NCBI GenBank assembly: GCA_030427205.1
Contig: JAUHXC010000042.1
Location: 1 to 64,000 of the forward strand
DNA length: 64,000 nt
DNA from: a bacterium
GTDB lineage: Bacteria > Myxococcota_A > Bradymonadia > UBA7976 > UBA1532
Reading direction: 5' to 3'
The number at the start of each line of letters is the position of its first letter. The stretch's first letter is position 1. Of this stretch, positions 19,354 through 29,242 are shown one piece after another. The notes under the pieces were generated by a model. That model was given only the letters and a program-made list of their open reading frames with translations. It did no database searches and was not told where the DNA came from. The position numbers were made by a program, and so were the translations under genes.

Positions 19354-19842
19354 GTGGAGCAGACCATCGTCTTCTCGGGGTGGGATACGACCCTGGGGCT
19401 GTGGGGGGCGATGCTCGGCGGGCTCGTCGCCGCGGTCTGTGGCGTCGGCTGCTTCGTCGGGGTCGCCCTCGGCGGCGAGAACGTGCAGGACGTGCGCCGC
19501 GGGTTGATCATCGGCGGGCTGGTCTTCGTGGCCGGCGTCGCCGCCTGCGCGTGGTACGTGCACGGGCGCCTGACCGCGTTCGAGTCGGTGGAGGTCGACG
19601 CCGAGGGGACCTGGATCGCGCGCAACGGCCTGGGCGTCGAACTGGGGCGGTTCCCGGCCGACGCGCCGCGCTCGGGGCGGATCATGCGCGAGCAGTCGGG
19701 CGGCGTGCGCACGCAGTGGCAGCGCACGTGGCCGGTGATCGAGGCCGGCGGGCAGGTGCTCTCGGGCGTGCACGGTGAAGAGCGCGCGCGGTCGGAGGCC
19801 AACGACGCTTTCTGGCGTATGGTGCAGGCGGACGCGCCGTGA
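19354..19842 (+). CDS. Hypothetical membrane protein (two TM segments)
   Basis: LWGAMLGGLVAAVCGVGCFVGVALGG and GLIIGGLVFVAGVAACAWYVHG; 9 bp downstream of the DUF4157 gene; GTG start. Confidence 0.65.
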   Translation: MEQTIVFSGWDTTLGLWGAMLGGLVAAVCGVGCFVGVALGGENVQDVRRGLIIGGLVFVAGVAACAWYVHGRLTAFESVEVDAEGTWIARNGLGVELGRFPADAPRSGRIMREQSGGVRTQWQRTWPVIEAGGQVLSGVHGEERARSEANDAFWRMVQADAP

Positions 19843-19936
19843 GCCGTCGCGCCCTGATGAGTCGGTGCGCCGTCGCTGCGCCCCGGCCGACGCTTGCCCG
19901 GGGCGCCCCGCGCCGGCCGGGCCGGATCGAGGTGGC

Positions 19937-20872
19937 ATGACCCCGACAGACATCGCAGGGCTGCTCGCCGACGCCGAGCGCCGTTTCCTCGCCGGCGACG
20001 CCGCGGGGGCGGCGCCGTTGTTCGAGCAGGCCGCCGGGATCTTCGCCGAGCGCGGCGCCGCCCGCGACGAGGCCAACGCGCTGCTGACCGCCGCCCGGGT
20101 CCGGCTGATGCTGGGGCAGGCGGCCGCCGCGGCGACGCTGCTCGATCGGGCCGACGCCCCCGCCGCGCGCGCGGGCATCACCGCGGAGGTCCTGCACGTG
20201 CGCGGCGAGCTCGCCGATGAGCGCGGTGATCCGGCCGCGCGGCGGCGGGCCTGGCGGGCGCACGCCGACGCGGTCGAGGGCGGCGCGGCGGTCACCGCTC
20301 TGCGGCGGCTGGCGGCGGCGGAGCAGGCGGCGGGCGACGGCCGGGCGGCGGTCGTATCGCTCGCCGAAGCCGAGCGGACGGCGCGGGCGGCGGGCCTCGA
20401 CGAGATCGCCGTCGAGTGCGCCTTCGAACAGGCCGCCCTCGCCCTGGCGAGCCGCGCCATCGACACCGCCGAGGGCGTGCTCGGCCGGCTGGCGCCCGGG
20501 TTGCCGACCGATGCCCACCCGCACCGCGTCCGCTGGTTTCAGCAGCGGGCGATGGTGGCCCACGCGCGCGGCGAGGCCGACGCCGCGATCGAGTACGCCC
20601 TCTCCGCGCGGTCGCTGGCGGTGGGCTGCACCGACGTGCAGGGCTATCTGGCCTCGTGCATGCTGCTGTTCGGCGTCTACGACGACGTGGGGCGGCGGGT
20701 CGATGCCTACGATACGCTCGTCCGGGCGCGGGAGAGCCTCAAAGACATCCTCGGCCCGGGCGCCCACGACCTGGTGCAGCCGGCCCTCGACGCGTTCACC
20801 CGGCGCATCGGCGATGTGGAGACCGACCGGGTGCACCGGGCCTGGGTCGAGCGCCGCAAAGCGGGGCGCTGA
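19937..20872 (+). CDS. TPR-like repeat protein
   Basis: MTPTDIAGLLADAERRFLAGDAAGAAPLFEQAAGIFAERGAARDEANALLTAARVRLMLGQ, helical repeat character. Confidence 0.7.
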   Translation: MTPTDIAGLLADAERRFLAGDAAGAAPLFEQAAGIFAERGAARDEANALLTAARVRLMLGQAAAAATLLDRADAPAARAGITAEVLHVRGELADERGDPAARRRAWRAHADAVEGGAAVTALRRLAAAEQAAGDGRAAVVSLAEAERTARAAGLDEIAVECAFEQAALALASRAIDTAEGVLGRLAPGLPTDAHPHRVRWFQQRAMVAHARGEADAAIEYALSARSLAVGCTDVQGYLASCMLLFGVYDDVGRRVDAYDTLVRARESLKDILGPGAHDLVQPALDAFTRRIGDVETDRVHRAWVERRKAGR

Positions 20873-20897
20873 GCGTCGGGCGGGCCGCCGGGCCGGA

Positions 20898-22172
20898 TCA
20901 GGCGGGGGCGTTGGCCAGGGCGGGGTCGCGGGCGAGCAGCTCGGCGGTCAGCTCGGCCTGCCCGGTCGGGTCGTCGAGGTCGTAATGGGTCGCCAGCCGC
21001 ACCAGATCGGCGAAGGCGATGCGCTCGCCGGCCGGGTCGAGCAGCTCGAGGAACTGCCCGCGCACGACCCGCACCTGATGGGTCGGCAGCAGCCCCTGCA
21101 CCAGCGCCGGCACCTTGCGCGCCTCGCCCATCGCCCGCAGCTCGCGCAGGAAGAGCGCGACGATGCCCCGCTCGAAGGTCAGCCCCTGGTGCAGGATCTG
21201 GAAGAAGATCGGGCCGACGTTGAGCCGCAGGTCGAGGTGTCCGCCGTGCACGCGCACGAAGAGCGCGCCCTCGCCGGAGTCGCGCTGGACCCGCAGGCCG
21301 TAGAGCGCGGCGTGCTCGCCGAGGCGGTCGATGAACGCGTCGGAGTCGGCGACGACGAAGGGCTCGATCAGGCCCTCGCGGATCTCGGCCGCGTAGCCGC
21401 CGAGCCAGGCGTGGTAGCTCTCGGCGAACGGCACCGGGATGTCTTCGTGCTCACGCTCGTAGAGGAAGGTGATCGCGTCCCAGCCGCGGTAGCCCTCGGC
21501 GCCGGCGCGCAGGTTTTCGATGAACGGGCCGAAGGGGGCCAGCATCGCCTCGGCTTCGGCCGGCTCGTCGGTGAACGGGCGCAGGCCGATGACGTAGCCC
21601 GGCTCGATGGCGCGCACGACCATCGACTCGTCGTAGACGTGGCGGGTCAGGAAGGCGCGCCACAGCGCCCGCAGCCCGAGCGGCGCGCCGAAGGCGTCCT
21701 GAAAAGCCAGCGGGTCGCTGGGTCGGGGCAGCGAGACGGCGGCGCCGTCGAGGGCGACGCGGTGCAGCTCGACGGCGACGACCCGGTGGCGGCCGAAGAC
21801 GAGCTCGATGTGCAGGTCGTGCTCGATCTCGGGCATGTAGCGGGCGTAGACCGCCGAGATGGGCTCCGGGTCGGGGGCGTGGCAGGCGGGGCATGTCCGC
21901 GGGCGCCAGCCGTAGCGCGCGCGGCCGGCGCGGGTGCGCAGCTCGCTGATGAGGCCGTCGAGCTGAGTGTCGGGGTCGATGTCGTCGAGGGTGGCCAGCT
22001 TCGCGGTGCGCGCGCCGCAGTCGCTGCACGCGGTGACGAAGATGGTCAGGTCGCCGGCTTCGGGGCCGTAGTTGCGCAATACGGGCAGGCGGCAACGCCA
22101 GCGGAAGCGCTCGAGCGCGTCGCGGCGCAGGTCGCGGGTGGCGATCGGTTCTCGTGGGAACTGCAGCAGCAC
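20898..22172 (-). CDS. Hypothetical protein with two CxxC pairs (zinc-ribbon-like)
   Basis: VTACSDCGARTAK...PRTCPACHAPDPEP. Confidence 0.65.
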   Translation of the reverse strand: MLLQFPREPIATRDLRRDALERFRWRCRLPVLRNYGPEAGDLTIFVTACSDCGARTAKLATLDDIDPDTQLDGLISELRTRAGRARYGWRPRTCPACHAPDPEPISAVYARYMPEIEHDLHIELVFGRHRVVAVELHRVALDGAAVSLPRPSDPLAFQDAFGAPLGLRALWRAFLTRHVYDESMVVRAIEPGYVIGLRPFTDEPAEAEAMLAPFGPFIENLRAGAEGYRGWDAITFLYEREHEDIPVPFAESYHAWLGGYAAEIREGLIEPFVVADSDAFIDRLGEHAALYGLRVQRDSGEGALFVRVHGGHLDLRLNVGPIFFQILHQGLTFERGIVALFLRELRAMGEARKVPALVQGLLPTHQVRVVRGQFLELLDPAGERIAFADLVRLATHYDLDDPTGQAELTAELLARDPALANAPA

Positions 22173-22201
22173 ACCCTCGCATCGGCCGCCGGGCGATCGA
22201 C

Positions 22202-22251
22202 TTGAGGCGAATCCGCCTCAAATTGCGGTATTCGTTGAATATTCGTCGAAT
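22202..22251. promoter_or_regulatory. AT-rich intergenic island with hairpin and near-perfect palindrome, candidate promoter/operator
   Basis: TTGAGGCG-AATC-CGCCTCAA followed by ATTCGttGAATATTCgtCGAAT, upstream of the 20898-22172 gene. Confidence 0.5.
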
Positions 22252-22312
22252 GACCCGCTTTTGGCCCGGCGTTATCCGGCCGCGAGCCCGTTCAGACGCA
22301 TGCGGGGCGTGC

Positions 22313-23323
22313 TCAGGCCTCGGCGACGCCGGTCGGCGCGCCGGCGGGCTTGGGGGCCTGCCAGCGGCGGATGAGCCCTTCCTGCACCGTCGAGGCGACG
22401 AGCCGGCCTTCGCGGTCGAACCACTGGCCGCGCACCAGCCCGCGGGCGCCGCTGGCCGACGGGCTCTCCATCACGTGCAGCAGCCACGCGTCGACCCGCA
22501 GCGGGCGGTGGAAGTACATCGCGTGGTCGAGGCTGGCGACCTGCATGCGCCGCTCGACCCACGAGACGCCGTGCGGGCGCAGCGCGGTGGTCAACAGCCC
22601 GAAGTCGCTGGCGTAGGCCAGCAGGTAGCGGTGCAGCGCCGGGTCGTCGGGCAGCGGGCGGGCGGCGCGGTACCAGGTCATGCGCAGCGGCGGGTGCGGC
22701 TGGGGGTCGAAAGGGTTGATCGGGTCGACGGGGCGGGCCTCGATGGGCCGGTCGCCGTACATGCGCTCGCGCATCTTCTCGGGGATGCGGTCGTGGAAGG
22801 GCCGGGCGAGCTCCTGCTCGGACTTCAGCGTCTCGGGGTCGGGCACGGCGGGCATCTCGGCCTGGTGTTCGAGGCCCGGCTCTTCGCCCTGGAACGACGC
22901 CGACATGTTGAAGATCGGCCGCCCCTTCTGGATGGCCACCACCCGGCGGGTGGTGAAACTGCGCCCGTCGCGGATGCGGTCGACGTCGTAGACCACCGGG
23001 CGGTCGACCATGCCCGGGCGCAGGAAGTACGCGTGCAGCGAGTGCACCAGCCGATCGGAGGGCACGGTCTGCGCCGCGGCCGACAGCGCCTGCCCCAGCA
23101 CCTGCCCGCCGAAGACGGTGCCCCAGCCGAGGTCCTGGCTCGGCCCGCGGAACAGGTTCTCTTCGATGCGCTCGAGCGCGAGCAGGTCGACGAGTTCGGC
23201 GAGGACGTCTTTCTTCTCTTCCACGGTGTCTCCCAGGCGTTCGGCCGCGCGCGCCGGGAGAGATGCCGGCTCGACCGGTTTCGTCGCCGCCGCCGTCGCC
23301 GTCGCCGGCATCCGGCCCCTCAC
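22313..23323 (-). CDS. tesB: Acyl-CoA thioesterase II
   Basis: ENLFRGPSQDLGWGTVFGGQVLGQAL...LHAYFLRPG...DGRSFTTRRVVAIQKGRPIFNMSASFQ. Confidence 0.88.
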   Translation of the reverse strand: MRGRMPATATAAATKPVEPASLPARAAERLGDTVEEKKDVLAELVDLLALERIEENLFRGPSQDLGWGTVFGGQVLGQALSAAAQTVPSDRLVHSLHAYFLRPGMVDRPVVYDVDRIRDGRSFTTRRVVAIQKGRPIFNMSASFQGEEPGLEHQAEMPAVPDPETLKSEQELARPFHDRIPEKMRERMYGDRPIEARPVDPINPFDPQPHPPLRMTWYRAARPLPDDPALHRYLLAYASDFGLLTTALRPHGVSWVERRMQVASLDHAMYFHRPLRVDAWLLHVMESPSASGARGLVRGQWFDREGRLVASTVQEGLIRRWQAPKPAGAPTGVAEA

Positions 23324-24021
23324 ATGAGCCGGCGCCAGGTCTGCAGATCACCGACCCGCAGGTAGGGGTTGTGGGCCCGCACGTGGCCCAGCGGCGCGTG
23401 CTCGCCGCCATAAGCGTGCCCCGGAAACAGGATCAGGTCGTCGGGCAGGCTCGCGAGGCGCTGGGTGAGCGTGTAGTACATCTCGTCCTTGTCGCCGCCG
23501 GGCAGGTCGACCCGGCCGCAGCCCTGCAGGAAGAGCGTATCGCCGGCGATGAGCGCGCCGGGCACCCGGAAGCACAGCGAGCCGGGCGTATGGCCGGGGG
23601 TATGCAGCAGCTCGACCTCGACGCCGCCCACCTTCACCCGGTCGCCCGACTCGTGCAGCGTGAGGTCGCTCTTCGAGAGGCCGGTGACCTGGCGCACGCC
23701 GTCGGCCTCGAGCGTGTGCACGTGCACCGGCACCGGGTTGACCTCCATCAGCGTCGGCAGGCCCTCGACGGTGAAGCCGAACATCGAGCCGCCGCAGTGA
23801 TCGGGGTGGTAGTGGGTCACCAGCGCGCCGGTGATCGTCAGCCCGTCGCTCTCGGCGGCGCGTACGATGTCGGCCACCGCCCAGGCCGGGTCGACGACGA
23901 GGCACTCGCCGGTGTCGCGGTCGCCGATGAGGTAGACGAAGTTCTCCATCTGCCCGGCGGCGGGGTCGCCGACGGCGAAGTCGCGGCCGGCGAGCATCTG
24001 CTTGACGTACAGGCGTGCCAT
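23320..24021 (-). CDS. MBL-fold metallo-hydrolase (glyoxalase II-like)
   Basis: VTHYHPDHCGGS, HTPGSLCFRV, AGDTLF, FPGHAYGGEH; overlaps tesB start. Confidence 0.9.
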   Translation of the reverse strand: MARLYVKQMLAGRDFAVGDPAAGQMENFVYLIGDRDTGECLVVDPAWAVADIVRAAESDGLTITGALVTHYHPDHCGGSMFGFTVEGLPTLMEVNPVPVHVHTLEADGVRQVTGLSKSDLTLHESGDRVKVGGVEVELLHTPGHTPGSLCFRVPGALIAGDTLFLQGCGRVDLPGGDKDEMYYTLTQRLASLPDDLILFPGHAYGGEHAPLGHVRAHNPYLRVGDLQTWRRLM

Positions 24022-24101
24022 GGTGGTCTCCGGTGAGGGGTGGCGCTGCGGGTCTGCGCTGCGCGAGGGCTCTGCGCTGAGAGCCCTGCGCTACGAGAGA
24101 T

Positions 24102-26090
24102 TCACGGGGCGGCCGGCGCGATGCGCCGCAGGCGGATCGGCGTATCGCGCACCGCGGCGGCCTTGCGCAGGGCGTCGACCCGGGGGTCGTGGGGCTGGGC
24201 CGGGTACATGCCCTGGCGCCAGGCGGCGCGGCGCAGCAGGTTCAGCCCGTCGGGCGTCTGCTCGACGGTCAGCGCGGTCTCGAACGCGTCGCTGCTCGCG
24301 GTGAAGGGCGTCGGCGCGCCGGCGACCGAGAAGCCGTCGGGCAGCTTCAAGACCAGGGCTTCTTCGAAGATGCGGGTGGTGGTCAGCTTGAGCCGGCGGG
24401 TGCGCTTCTTCTTCGGCGCTTCGAAGATGCCGTCGTCGGCGAGCAGCTTGAGCGGCAGCACGACCTCGTCGCCGTCGATCACCGCGAGCCCGGGTACGCT
24501 GACGGTCACCACCCGGGTGCAGCGCCCGGCGGCGGCGTCGCAGGTGGGCGTCGGCGCGTCGACCAGCTCGGCGCGGGCGTCGATGGCGGCGGCGACGCTC
24601 TCGGCGGCCTTGCGCCGCGCCTCGTCGTCCTGCTTGCGCAGCGTGCGGGCGAACCACAGCGCCCGGTTGCCCTCGTGCAGCTCTTCGTAGCGGATCTCGG
24701 CGTCGCCGGTCGGGCTGAGGGTGACGGTGTAGGTGTCCCGGGCGCGATCGGCGAGCGGGGCCTCACCGCCGGCCCGGGTGACCTTGGCGCTGACCTTGTC
24801 GTCGTCGGCGTCGTAATCGGTCAGGAGCATGCGGGCGCCGCGGCTGTAGTCCGACAGCTGGCCCGGCGTGCAGTACTCGCAGGCGGCGTCGAGCCAGAGC
24901 GGCTTGTCGAGCCCCTGTTGTTTGGGCACGTAGAGCAGCATGTGGTTGAGGTCGGCGGCATAAGGGTAGTCGACGTCGAGCGTCTGCGTCGCCGGCCGCA
25001 CCCCGAAGGCGTAGCGCACCTCGACCCCGGCGTCGCGCAGCAGCTTGCCGACGAAGACCGCCTTCTCGTACTGGTTGGCGGTGCCCGCCGCGAGCATCTC
25101 GTGCAGCGGGCGCACCCGGCCGAAGCGGCTGACGAGCCCGTCGAAGGCCACCCGCTGTCGGGCGATGTCCAGGGCGCCTGCGATGCGACACATCACGTCG
25201 CCCGCGGCGCACTCGGGCTGCTCGACCGGCTCGTACTTCTCGTAGAGCCGCTCGGGCTTGCCGTGCAGCGTGCGCACCCGCCAGCGCAGAACCGCGTCCC
25301 ACGAGCGGGTGACGTCCAGGCGCCAGGTCTTGGTGGCGAAGGCTTGGACCTTGAAGAGGAATCGCGGCCAGCCATCGTCCGGCGGGGCCCACTTCTCCTT
25401 GCGCGCCGGGCCGATGTCCTCCGCCTCCCAGACGATGTGGCGGACGAGGCCGTCCTTCTCCTTGCGGATCTTGCTCGCCGTGCGGGTCACCTGCACCGAA
25501 TAGCGCACGAACTTGTTGACGGTGACCTTCATCCGGGCCTTGCGGATGGGCAGGCCCCAGGTGCCGGTGAGGCCGCGATAGTTGGTCAGCCAGCTGCGCC
25601 GGGCGTACTCCGCCTCGACGGCGTAGGTGTACTCGATGACGCCGCCCACTTCGGCGCCGGGGATCGACGCCACGAAGACCTCGGCCACCGTATCGTCTTC
25701 GGCTTCGACCGGCGCGCTCTTGAGCGCGCTCTCGTCGATGGTGCGCACGGTGCCGTCGGCGGCGATGCTGCGGGCCTTGAAGTCGCTGATCTCGTGGCTC
25801 TTCGACAGCTCGATGCGCAGGTCGGCGAGGTCGAGCACGTCGGCGCTGCGCAGGCGGATGACGCGGTGGATGCGCCACTCGGAGTAGCTGGTGTCGTGGC
25901 TGGAGATGACGATGAGGTGGGTGTCGTCCTTCTCGATGACCGCTTTGGCCTCGGGCCACTTGCCGTCGTCGGCGGGGATCGCGGTCAGCGGCGCGAGCTT
26001 GATCTCGACGCTGGGGCGGCAGCCGCTGAACAGCACGAGGGCGGCCAGCGCAGCCAGCGCGGCCAGCGCGCGGCGGGCGGGGCGGATCAT
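24102..26090 (-). CDS. DUF3857/transglutaminase-like lipoprotein
   Basis: MIRPARRALAALAALAALVLFSGCRPSVEIKL lipobox; DUF3857-like WRIHRVIRL...IPGAEVGGVIEYTY; start overlaps stop of upstream gene. Confidence 0.75.
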   Translation of the reverse strand: MIRPARRALAALAALAALVLFSGCRPSVEIKLAPLTAIPADDGKWPEAKAVIEKDDTHLIVISSHDTSYSEWRIHRVIRLRSADVLDLADLRIELSKSHEISDFKARSIAADGTVRTIDESALKSAPVEAEDDTVAEVFVASIPGAEVGGVIEYTYAVEAEYARRSWLTNYRGLTGTWGLPIRKARMKVTVNKFVRYSVQVTRTASKIRKEKDGLVRHIVWEAEDIGPARKEKWAPPDDGWPRFLFKVQAFATKTWRLDVTRSWDAVLRWRVRTLHGKPERLYEKYEPVEQPECAAGDVMCRIAGALDIARQRVAFDGLVSRFGRVRPLHEMLAAGTANQYEKAVFVGKLLRDAGVEVRYAFGVRPATQTLDVDYPYAADLNHMLLYVPKQQGLDKPLWLDAACEYCTPGQLSDYSRGARMLLTDYDADDDKVSAKVTRAGGEAPLADRARDTYTVTLSPTGDAEIRYEELHEGNRALWFARTLRKQDDEARRKAAESVAAAIDARAELVDAPTPTCDAAAGRCTRVVTVSVPGLAVIDGDEVVLPLKLLADDGIFEAPKKKRTRRLKLTTTRIFEEALVLKLPDGFSVAGAPTPFTASSDAFETALTVEQTPDGLNLLRRAAWRQGMYPAQPHDPRVDALRKAAAVRDTPIRLRRIAPAAP

Positions 26091-28084
26091 GGGGTTCCTT
26101 TGGCGGTGGTCTTCGACGGCGCTGCGGGCTTCGCCGGGCGCAGCGTGACCGGACGCAGGTCGGCCCGCTTCACGTCGCGGGCGAACGCCCGATAGGCGTC
26201 GGCCTGCGTCGGCGGCAGCCACGGCTGACGCCAGACGAGTCGCCGCTCGACGCTGAAGCCGTCGTCGGTGGCGGTCCAGGTGAGGCGGTAGTCGGCGAAA
26301 GGCGTCGAGATCTCGACCGGCGGGGGCAGCGCGCCGGCTTCGCGGCCGGCGGGCAGCTTCACGTTCAGCCGATGCAGCCGGAGCCGGGGCGCGCCGAGCA
26401 CGATCGGCCGGGTCCGCTCGCCGATGTCGATGCGCCGGATGCCCGGGTTGACGAGCGCGCCGGGCGCGATGGTCCACAGCTGACCCGCCGAGCCGATGCT
26501 CCGCTTGGTCCAGACGCGGCCGCCGAGCACGAGCGGTACGTCGGCGGTGGTGGGCTCGACGGCCGCCTCGTGCTTCGGCGCGTCGACGGCCATGTCGTCG
26601 AGTTCGAACCAGTCGGCGAGCTTGCGGTGGCGCTCTTTGCCCTTCTCGGTGCGCAGGTGATGGCGGATGCCCGCCGCCTTGTCGCCGCTGGCCCGGACCT
26701 CGACATCGCCCTTCAGGCCGCCGGCCTGGGAGAGGTTCAGCGTCAGCGTCACCTCGAGCCGATTGGCCTCGGGGGCGGGCACCGGCAGGGTCTCGACCGG
26801 GTCGCCGTCGGCGGTCAGCGGCAGCACCGGGGCGCCGACCAGCGAGCGCGGCACGTCGCCGAACGCCACGTTGCGCTGGGTCGGATCGGCCACGACCGGG
26901 CCGTCGGGCAGATCGACGAGCACCACCTGATGGTTCGAGTTGCCGGCGATGGTGGGCAGGCCGTAGGGCAGGGGCCAGCCCCGGTGGCTGAACACCGTGA
27001 CCTGACGGTTGGGGATGCCGGCGACGGTGAGCATGCTGCCCAGCAGCGCCGCCTGCGCCTTGCAGTCGCCATAACCCACGTCGAGCACCTCGGCGCTGGG
27101 ATAGGGGATCCAGCCGCCCATGCCCAGCTGCACCGAGACATAGCGGATCCGATCGCGCACGAAGGCGTGCAGGGTGGCGGCCCGGGCGCGCGGGTCGTCA
27201 CCGACGCCCTCGAGCAGCGCGTCGACCTGGGCCCGCAGCGCGTCGTCGGGCTGCCGCCGCGGGGCCTGCAGGCGATGCATCAACGCAGACACCGCTTCGG
27301 GCCGGTCCGGCCCGTGCAGCGTGCGGCCGTCGATCTGCCAGCGCGCGAGCTGGACCGAGACCCGCGGCGCCATGTGATAGACCGACGGCGCGTGCCGCTC
27401 CCGGGGCAGCGGGTCGATGCGCTCCCGGCTCCAGACGAGCACCCGGCCCCCGTCGGCGGCGGTGCTCTCCCGCGGCGCCCACTCGATGGGCGCGCCGTCC
27501 TCCCGCGCGAGGTGGCGGCTCTGCCATCCCGGCGGCAGATGCACCGTCAGCCGCCGGCGCTCGGCCGGGTCGAAGCCACCGAACGCCTGGCTCTGGGTCC
27601 GCAGGCGCACGTCGTGATAGCGCACCGTCGAGCGGGTCTCGACCACCGAGCCCGGCACCAGCGAGAGGCGATGGCGCAGGTAGCGGCTGTCGCTGAAGAT
27701 GGTCCCGCCGCCGATCGAGGGGACGTCGACCGCGTCCTCGCGCCCGAAGGCCGTCGACTCGCCCTCGGGCGGGAAGACCCGGCCCTCGAAGGCCAGCAGA
27801 TCGCGCAGACCGGGCTGATGGCCGATCCCGACGGTGACGTTCTCGATGCTCTGCGGCGTGCGGTACCAGACGCGCCGCAGGGTGCTGACCTCGGCGACCG
27901 GCTCCCCCTCGAAAGGCACGAAGCGCACGGTGACGTCTTCGAGCAGGACGACCCGGTCGGCGTCGGCCCAGCGGTCGGGCAGCGTCGATCGGTCGAAGGT
28001 CGGCGGCGCGCCGCAGCCCCCGATCAGGACGCCGCCGAGCACGAGCCCGAGCAGCCGGTGAAGCGTATGTGTTCGAACTGCCAT
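26087..28084 (-). CDS. DUF3857/transglutaminase-like lipoprotein
   Basis: MAVRTHTLHRLLGLVLGGVLIGGCGAPP; RIRYVSVQLGMGGWIPYPSAEVLDVGYGDCKAQAALLGSMLTVAGI (transglutaminase-like Cys) ... NHQVVLVDLPDGPVVADPTQ. Confidence 0.82.
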   Translation of the reverse strand: MAVRTHTLHRLLGLVLGGVLIGGCGAPPTFDRSTLPDRWADADRVVLLEDVTVRFVPFEGEPVAEVSTLRRVWYRTPQSIENVTVGIGHQPGLRDLLAFEGRVFPPEGESTAFGREDAVDVPSIGGGTIFSDSRYLRHRLSLVPGSVVETRSTVRYHDVRLRTQSQAFGGFDPAERRRLTVHLPPGWQSRHLAREDGAPIEWAPRESTAADGGRVLVWSRERIDPLPRERHAPSVYHMAPRVSVQLARWQIDGRTLHGPDRPEAVSALMHRLQAPRRQPDDALRAQVDALLEGVGDDPRARAATLHAFVRDRIRYVSVQLGMGGWIPYPSAEVLDVGYGDCKAQAALLGSMLTVAGIPNRQVTVFSHRGWPLPYGLPTIAGNSNHQVVLVDLPDGPVVADPTQRNVAFGDVPRSLVGAPVLPLTADGDPVETLPVPAPEANRLEVTLTLNLSQAGGLKGDVEVRASGDKAAGIRHHLRTEKGKERHRKLADWFELDDMAVDAPKHEAAVEPTTADVPLVLGGRVWTKRSIGSAGQLWTIAPGALVNPGIRRIDIGERTRPIVLGAPRLRLHRLNVKLPAGREAGALPPPVEISTPFADYRLTWTATDDGFSVERRLVWRQPWLPPTQADAYRAFARDVKRADLRPVTLRPAKPAAPSKTTAKGTP

Positions 28085-28169
28085 GGCGGCAGTCTAACCG
28101 ATCGCTGCCCGCCGCGGGATTACGTGACAGTGTCGGTGACCAACGGCGCGGGACGCGACCTCGCGCCGA

Positions 28170-28871
28170 TCACTTCGCGCTGAGGATCAAGTGATAGGGG
28201 GTGGTCGTGGCGCTGACCTTGCGGCCGTGAAAGACCCGCGGCAGCGTCACCGCCTGCTGGCGCCGGAAGAGGCGGCTGTTGGCGCCGTCGCACAGGTAGC
28301 GTTGGTAGGTCGGCGAGTCGTGGCGCTTGAGCTTCGCGCCGACGCAGCGGGCGTTGATGCGCAGCACCTTCTTCTTCCAGTCGACCCATACGCTGGCTTC
28401 CATGGTGACGGTGCCGCCGCTCTCGAGGGCCTGCTTGGCTTTGACCGCGTCCTTCTTGCCCGCCATCGGCACGCCCGACAGGTTCACCCCCACGTTCGAG
28501 GCGGTGAAGTCCCACGTCCAGCGGGCGCGGTTGCCCGAGAGGAACTGGAAGTTGCGGGTGCGCTGGAACCGGAAGTCGCCCTTGAGCCGCTTCTTGTTGA
28601 GCGTGCGGCCCTGGAAGCGATGGGGCAGCTGGGCCTCCATCGCGGCGACGATGGCCCCTTTGCCGATGTAGAGCCGCCGGCCGCCGGGTTTGCTGCTCGC
28701 TTCGGCGATCTGGGTCTCGGCGGCGTCGGCGGCCGCCTCGGCGGCGCGCAGGGTATTGCGCTGGTCGACCACGTCGGTGCGCAGGCGCTTGAGGTCGGCC
28801 TCGGTGGTGGCGCAGGCCATGGTGGTCAGCCAGCCGGCGAGGGCCAGCAGGCGCAGGCTGTAGCGCCACAT
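28170..28871 (-). CDS. Hypothetical lipoprotein
   Basis: MWRYSLRLLALAGWLTTMACATTEADLKRLRTDVVDQ; followed by DUF4403-like/hypothetical beta region. Confidence 0.65.
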   Translation of the reverse strand: MWRYSLRLLALAGWLTTMACATTEADLKRLRTDVVDQRNTLRAAEAAADAAETQIAEASSKPGGRRLYIGKGAIVAAMEAQLPHRFQGRTLNKKRLKGDFRFQRTRNFQFLSGNRARWTWDFTASNVGVNLSGVPMAGKKDAVKAKQALESGGTVTMEASVWVDWKKKVLRINARCVGAKLKRHDSPTYQRYLCDGANSRLFRRQQAVTLPRVFHGRKVSATTTPYHLILSAK

Positions 28872-29242
28872 CAGCGCACCACCTTGAACTTGAAGCGATC
28901 GCAGCGCAGGCCCGAGATGCGGGCGGTGCCCGAGGCGCTGAGCTTCGCCCGCCGCTTCTTGCCCCAGGGGAAGGGGCCGAAGGTCTGTCCCTCGGCGTCG
29001 GCGCCGCACATCACCAGGTCGCGGAAGGCGCGCTTGTTCTTCTTCTCGGCGGCGCCCAGGTCGCGGAAGGCCTTCTCCGAGCGGCGCGTCGCCGAGCCGA
29101 TGCGGCGGTTGATGTCCTGCCGCTCGGCTTGCAGCTTCTCGTATTCCTTCTGTTGTTCGGGGCGCAGCTCGGTGCCGCCGCACGCCGTGAGCACGGCGAA
29201 GCAGGCGAGCCCGAGCAGGGCGCGGGGCAGGTGGCGGATCAT
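28871..29242 (-). CDS. Small hypothetical lipoprotein
   Basis: MIRHLPRALLGLACFAVLTACGGTELRPEQQKEYEKLQAERQDINRRI; adjacent to and coupled with the next gene. Confidence 0.65.
   Translation of the reverse strand: MIRHLPRALLGLACFAVLTACGGTELRPEQQKEYEKLQAERQDINRRIGSATRRSEKAFRDLGAAEKKNKRAFRDLVMCGADAEGQTFGPFPWGKKRRAKLSASGTARISGLRCDRFKFKVVR

Noticed and set aside
17674-20466. 930-aa antisense ORF
   Set aside because: Shadow of the DUF4157 gene and downstream genes; no recognisable domain.
10245-20872. Complete eCIS locus
   Set aside because: Only the DUF4157 protein was recognised; no tail tube, sheath, baseplate or AAA+ eCIS proteins.
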